NCBI RefSeq assembly: GCF_040954835.1
Contig: NC_090697.1
Span: forward strand, 29,381,001 to 29,445,000
DNA from: Lepisosteus oculatus
Lineage: Eukaryota > Chordata > Actinopteri > Semionotiformes > Lepisosteidae
Reading direction: 5' to 3'
Length of the DNA: 64,000 nt
Shown piece after piece: positions 61,918 to 64,000 of this stretch. Positions within the stretch are counted from its first letter, which is position 1. Each line of letters begins with the position of its first letter. The notes below the pieces were generated by a model. That model searched no databases, was not told the DNA's origin, and saw only the letters and a program-made list of their open reading frames with translations. Position numbers and translations under genes: made by a program.

Positions 61918-62140
61918 GGCACGCCTGGTTTGGCAACAACCAAATGAGTTACTCAATCAAACTGCTCCCTCGGGTCTCACTTACAGTATGTGGGAAACCC
62001 TGCTCCACTGGTCGGGCTGCTGGTTTGGCTGTAGTCTATAGGAAGGATAGAATTATCGAGGAGCTATTCATTCTGTTTAATCTCCTTTGAATACCTTGAA
62101 CTGAAACTCTGTGGCTGCACTCCATTGTCCATTTTCCTTA
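61918..62140 (+). repeat. L2-type LINE endonuclease fragment, copy 1
   Basis: Starts GGCAACAACCAAATGAGTTA and includes the AAGLAVVYRKDRI-like reading of the L2 endonuclease domain. Almost identical to 63797-64000. 62141-62630 shows nothing recognised. Confidence 0.7.
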
Positions 62141-62629
62141 TTTTTCGGCCTCCTAATTTTCGCCCTGTGACTTGATCTGAATTATCGCAACTACTGGCAA
62201 CACTAAGTACCATGACTCTTCGCTCTGTGGCCTCGCAGCAGGCTGGGCTCTGCCCACGGGAGCCGCCGGACAGACGCTACAGGAGAGCAACGCTCAGCCG
62301 GCCGCAGGGAGAGAGCCTGCCGGCACACGCCCGAGTTGCTCATCAGAGATCACCGTGTGGCCTGGACCCACGTTCCCCGCCACATCCCACAGCCTACCAG
62401 TGCCGAACCTGCAGCAGCGCCCCCTGCAGTCCGAACAGCCCAGGGCTGCAGCTCGGCCTTGTCCTCCCGCAGGAGTGGCTGGTGATGTGGCGGGTGAAAT
62501 GATCAGATCCGTGACAGACCTCCCTGCTTGTTTGACACGACAGCTGTCATGATGCCAATAAAGAGCATCCTGAACCAACACACTTTCCTGAGAAAGGACG
62601 GTACAGCCAGCGCTGAGGTGAAAAACCCT

Positions 62630-62895
62630 CATCCAGAAAGCGGCACTTTACACAAAGGGTGGTGGGAGTGTGAAACAAGCTGGCCTGTCATTTTGTTGAA
62701 GCCAATACGCTGGTTTTGACCCTCCAGTCAGGCCCAGGTGGCACTTCTTTACTCCAAAGGGGGGTGGGAGCATGGAACAAACTGCCCAGCCATGTTGTGG
62801 AAGCCAATACGCTGGTTTCCTTCAAGAAACAAATGGATGAGAAGCTTGGATCCATAACCTGCTCATACCAAATGGGTAGCAGGGGGAAGTGGAAG
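62630..62895 (+). repeat. Two tandem CR1-like LINE 3' fragments
   Basis: 62640-62720 and 62740-62890 each hold the GGTGGGAG...GGAACAA box. The second reads RGVGAWNKLPSHVVEAN and LVSFKKQMDEKLG. Confidence 0.7.
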
Positions 62896-62959
62896 CCTCT
62901 CTGAGGTCAGTGCTCTTCTGGTCAAGAGAAACTGCAGGGCTGTGGCTCTTCAGGACCAG

Positions 62960-63090
62960 GGCTGCTCTTAGCTTTAACACACACATCTTACACCCAAAGA
63001 AGGCTCCACAGCCGAAACGTTGTGTTTTCTTTCTTCTCTTTTCGGCGTGGAATAAACCCTTGCTTGTTCCTTTTCACCATGAATGCCTCC
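62960..63090 (+). repeat. Penelope-like retroelement scrap
   Basis: GAAGGCTCCACAGCCGAAAC followed by GTTGTG and GGAATAAACCCTTG is a recurrent vertebrate motif associated with Penelope-like elements. No coding region remains. Confidence 0.35.
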
Positions 63091-63149
63091 TGCCCTGGTG
63101 ATCCCTGAGCTTACTTCTTAACGATTGTTTCCTGCCATTACCTTACATG

Positions 63150-63460
63150 TAACCGGGTAAAATCAGGGTAATTGGTCTCTAATGACTTGGGTCAGTGTTG
63201 TCACTCTTCTTGTTGATGAGCTCTACCCTAGCAGCTCTCCAGTCCCTGGTACGAGCCCTGGCTTGAGTGACTGTAATGTAACAGAAGTCAGAGTTATTGG
63301 TCTATAACTTCTTTGAGTCAGTGTTGTCACTCTTCTTGTGGATGAGCTCTACCCTAGCAGCTCTCCAGTCCCTGGTACGAGCCCTGTCTTGAATGACTGT
63401 TCGAAGACAGTCTCAATGCACATTTCCCTGAACACTTTCTGTCTGTAATGTGAGGATTAA
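63150..63460 (-). repeat. LINE reverse-transcriptase scrap, duplicated
   Basis: The block AGTGTTGTCACTCTTCTTGT ... GAGCTCTACCCTAGCAGCTC ... GGTACGAGCCCTG occurs twice, about 120 bp apart. The minus strand reads VELIHKKSDNTDS, a degraded LINE RT piece. Confidence 0.55.
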
Positions 63461-63744
63461 TTTTTTAATGGAGAACATAATCAAAAGCCTTAATAAATTT
63501 GGAATAATACCTGTGGGTACACGTTAGTGTTATTGCTTGACTTCTGTTCTCAAACGTTGATTAGGCAAGACCTTCTTAGCCCATGTTGCCTATTAACTAA
63601 GATAACAGGGAATGAAAGCCATTGTGTTCGCACGCTGAGGGTACTACGTCTTCTGGGGAATCCCCTTTTTGTTCCAATAAATCAGCATGACATTAGGCTT
63701 GCACTTTAAAAAAAACGCGCTCCCTGAATCGGACGTCCGAAACA

Positions 63745-64000
63745 CTAAATGATGTCATCACCGATAGACGTGTTGATATTCTGTGCCTCACTGAGACCTG
63801 GCAACAACCAAATGAGTTACTCAATCAAACTGCTCCCTCGGGTCTCACTTACAGGATGTGGGAAACCCTGCTCCACTGGTCGCGCTGCTGGTTTGGCTGT
63901 AGTCTATAGGAAGGATAGAATTATCGAGGAGCTATTCATTCTGTTTAATCTCCTTTGAATACCTTGAACTGAAACTCTGTGGCTGCACTCCATTGTTCGA
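63745..64000 (+). repeat. L2-type LINE endonuclease fragment, copy 2 (runs off the right edge)
   Basis: Plus strand reads VDILCLTETWQQPNE at 63760-63815, the start of the L2 endonuclease ETWQQP box, then sequence matching 61918-62140 to the window edge. Confidence 0.75.

Overview
The window is vertebrate nuclear DNA, most likely from a non-teleost ray-finned fish (gar is my best guess; bowfin or sturgeon are not excluded). The basis is: intron-split genes with GT/AG sites; fish-type L2 (Maui-like) and CR1-like LINE remnants; a 5S-rRNA-headed SINE; and a coding exon with extreme GC beside AT-richer flanks, a contrast reported for gar. No prokaryotic gene, CRISPR array or plasmid feature is present.

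Three protein genes can be modelled exon by exon. (1) The minus strand from the left edge to 5800 carries the first four coding exons of a family C GPCR with a Venus-flytrap ectodomain, closest by eye to GPRC6A/T1R amino-acid receptors. The transmembrane exons lie outside the window. (2) The plus strand at 12962-26924 carries pcare (C2orf71), the photoreceptor cilium actin regulator: two exons, 998 codons plus stop, with a TATA-containing upstream region and a poly(A) signal at 28143. (3) The minus strand from 57867 down to 31627 carries togaram2: 17 coding exons whose phases all agree, giving about 963 residues with two TOG domains at the C-terminal end. pcare and togaram2 are convergent neighbours, as in human chromosome 2p23, and both act at the cilium.

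The rest is repeats. About 20 tandem arrays (units of 22-77 bp) fill roughly a third of the window by my own boundaries. They lie at 1.45-2.07 kb (receptor intron 3), 7.26-8.69 and 11.5-12.4 kb (between receptor and pcare), 15.8-16.5, 24.0-24.7 and 25.0-26.2 kb (pcare intron), 28.2-31.6 kb (between the two 3' ends), and throughout the togaram2 introns and 5' region. Several arrays start exactly on a togaram2 splice site and carry dozens of copies of it. LINE, SINE and LTR insertions fill much of what remains: an L2 LINE at 19.8-22.6 kb, an AATTGA-tailed LINE family at seven places, a solo LTR nested in a LINE at 34.0-34.5 kb, a 5S-SINE abutting a togaram2 splice donor at 51.4-52.0 kb, and a 2.0-kb element with long inverted ends enclosing a palindromic satellite at 58.7-60.7 kb. 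From 60.9 kb to the right edge only LINE debris is recognised.

The most unusual signals are the splice-site-seeded minisatellites of togaram2, the inverted pair of 42-bp arrays shared by the pcare and togaram2 introns, and the palindromic inverted-repeat element.
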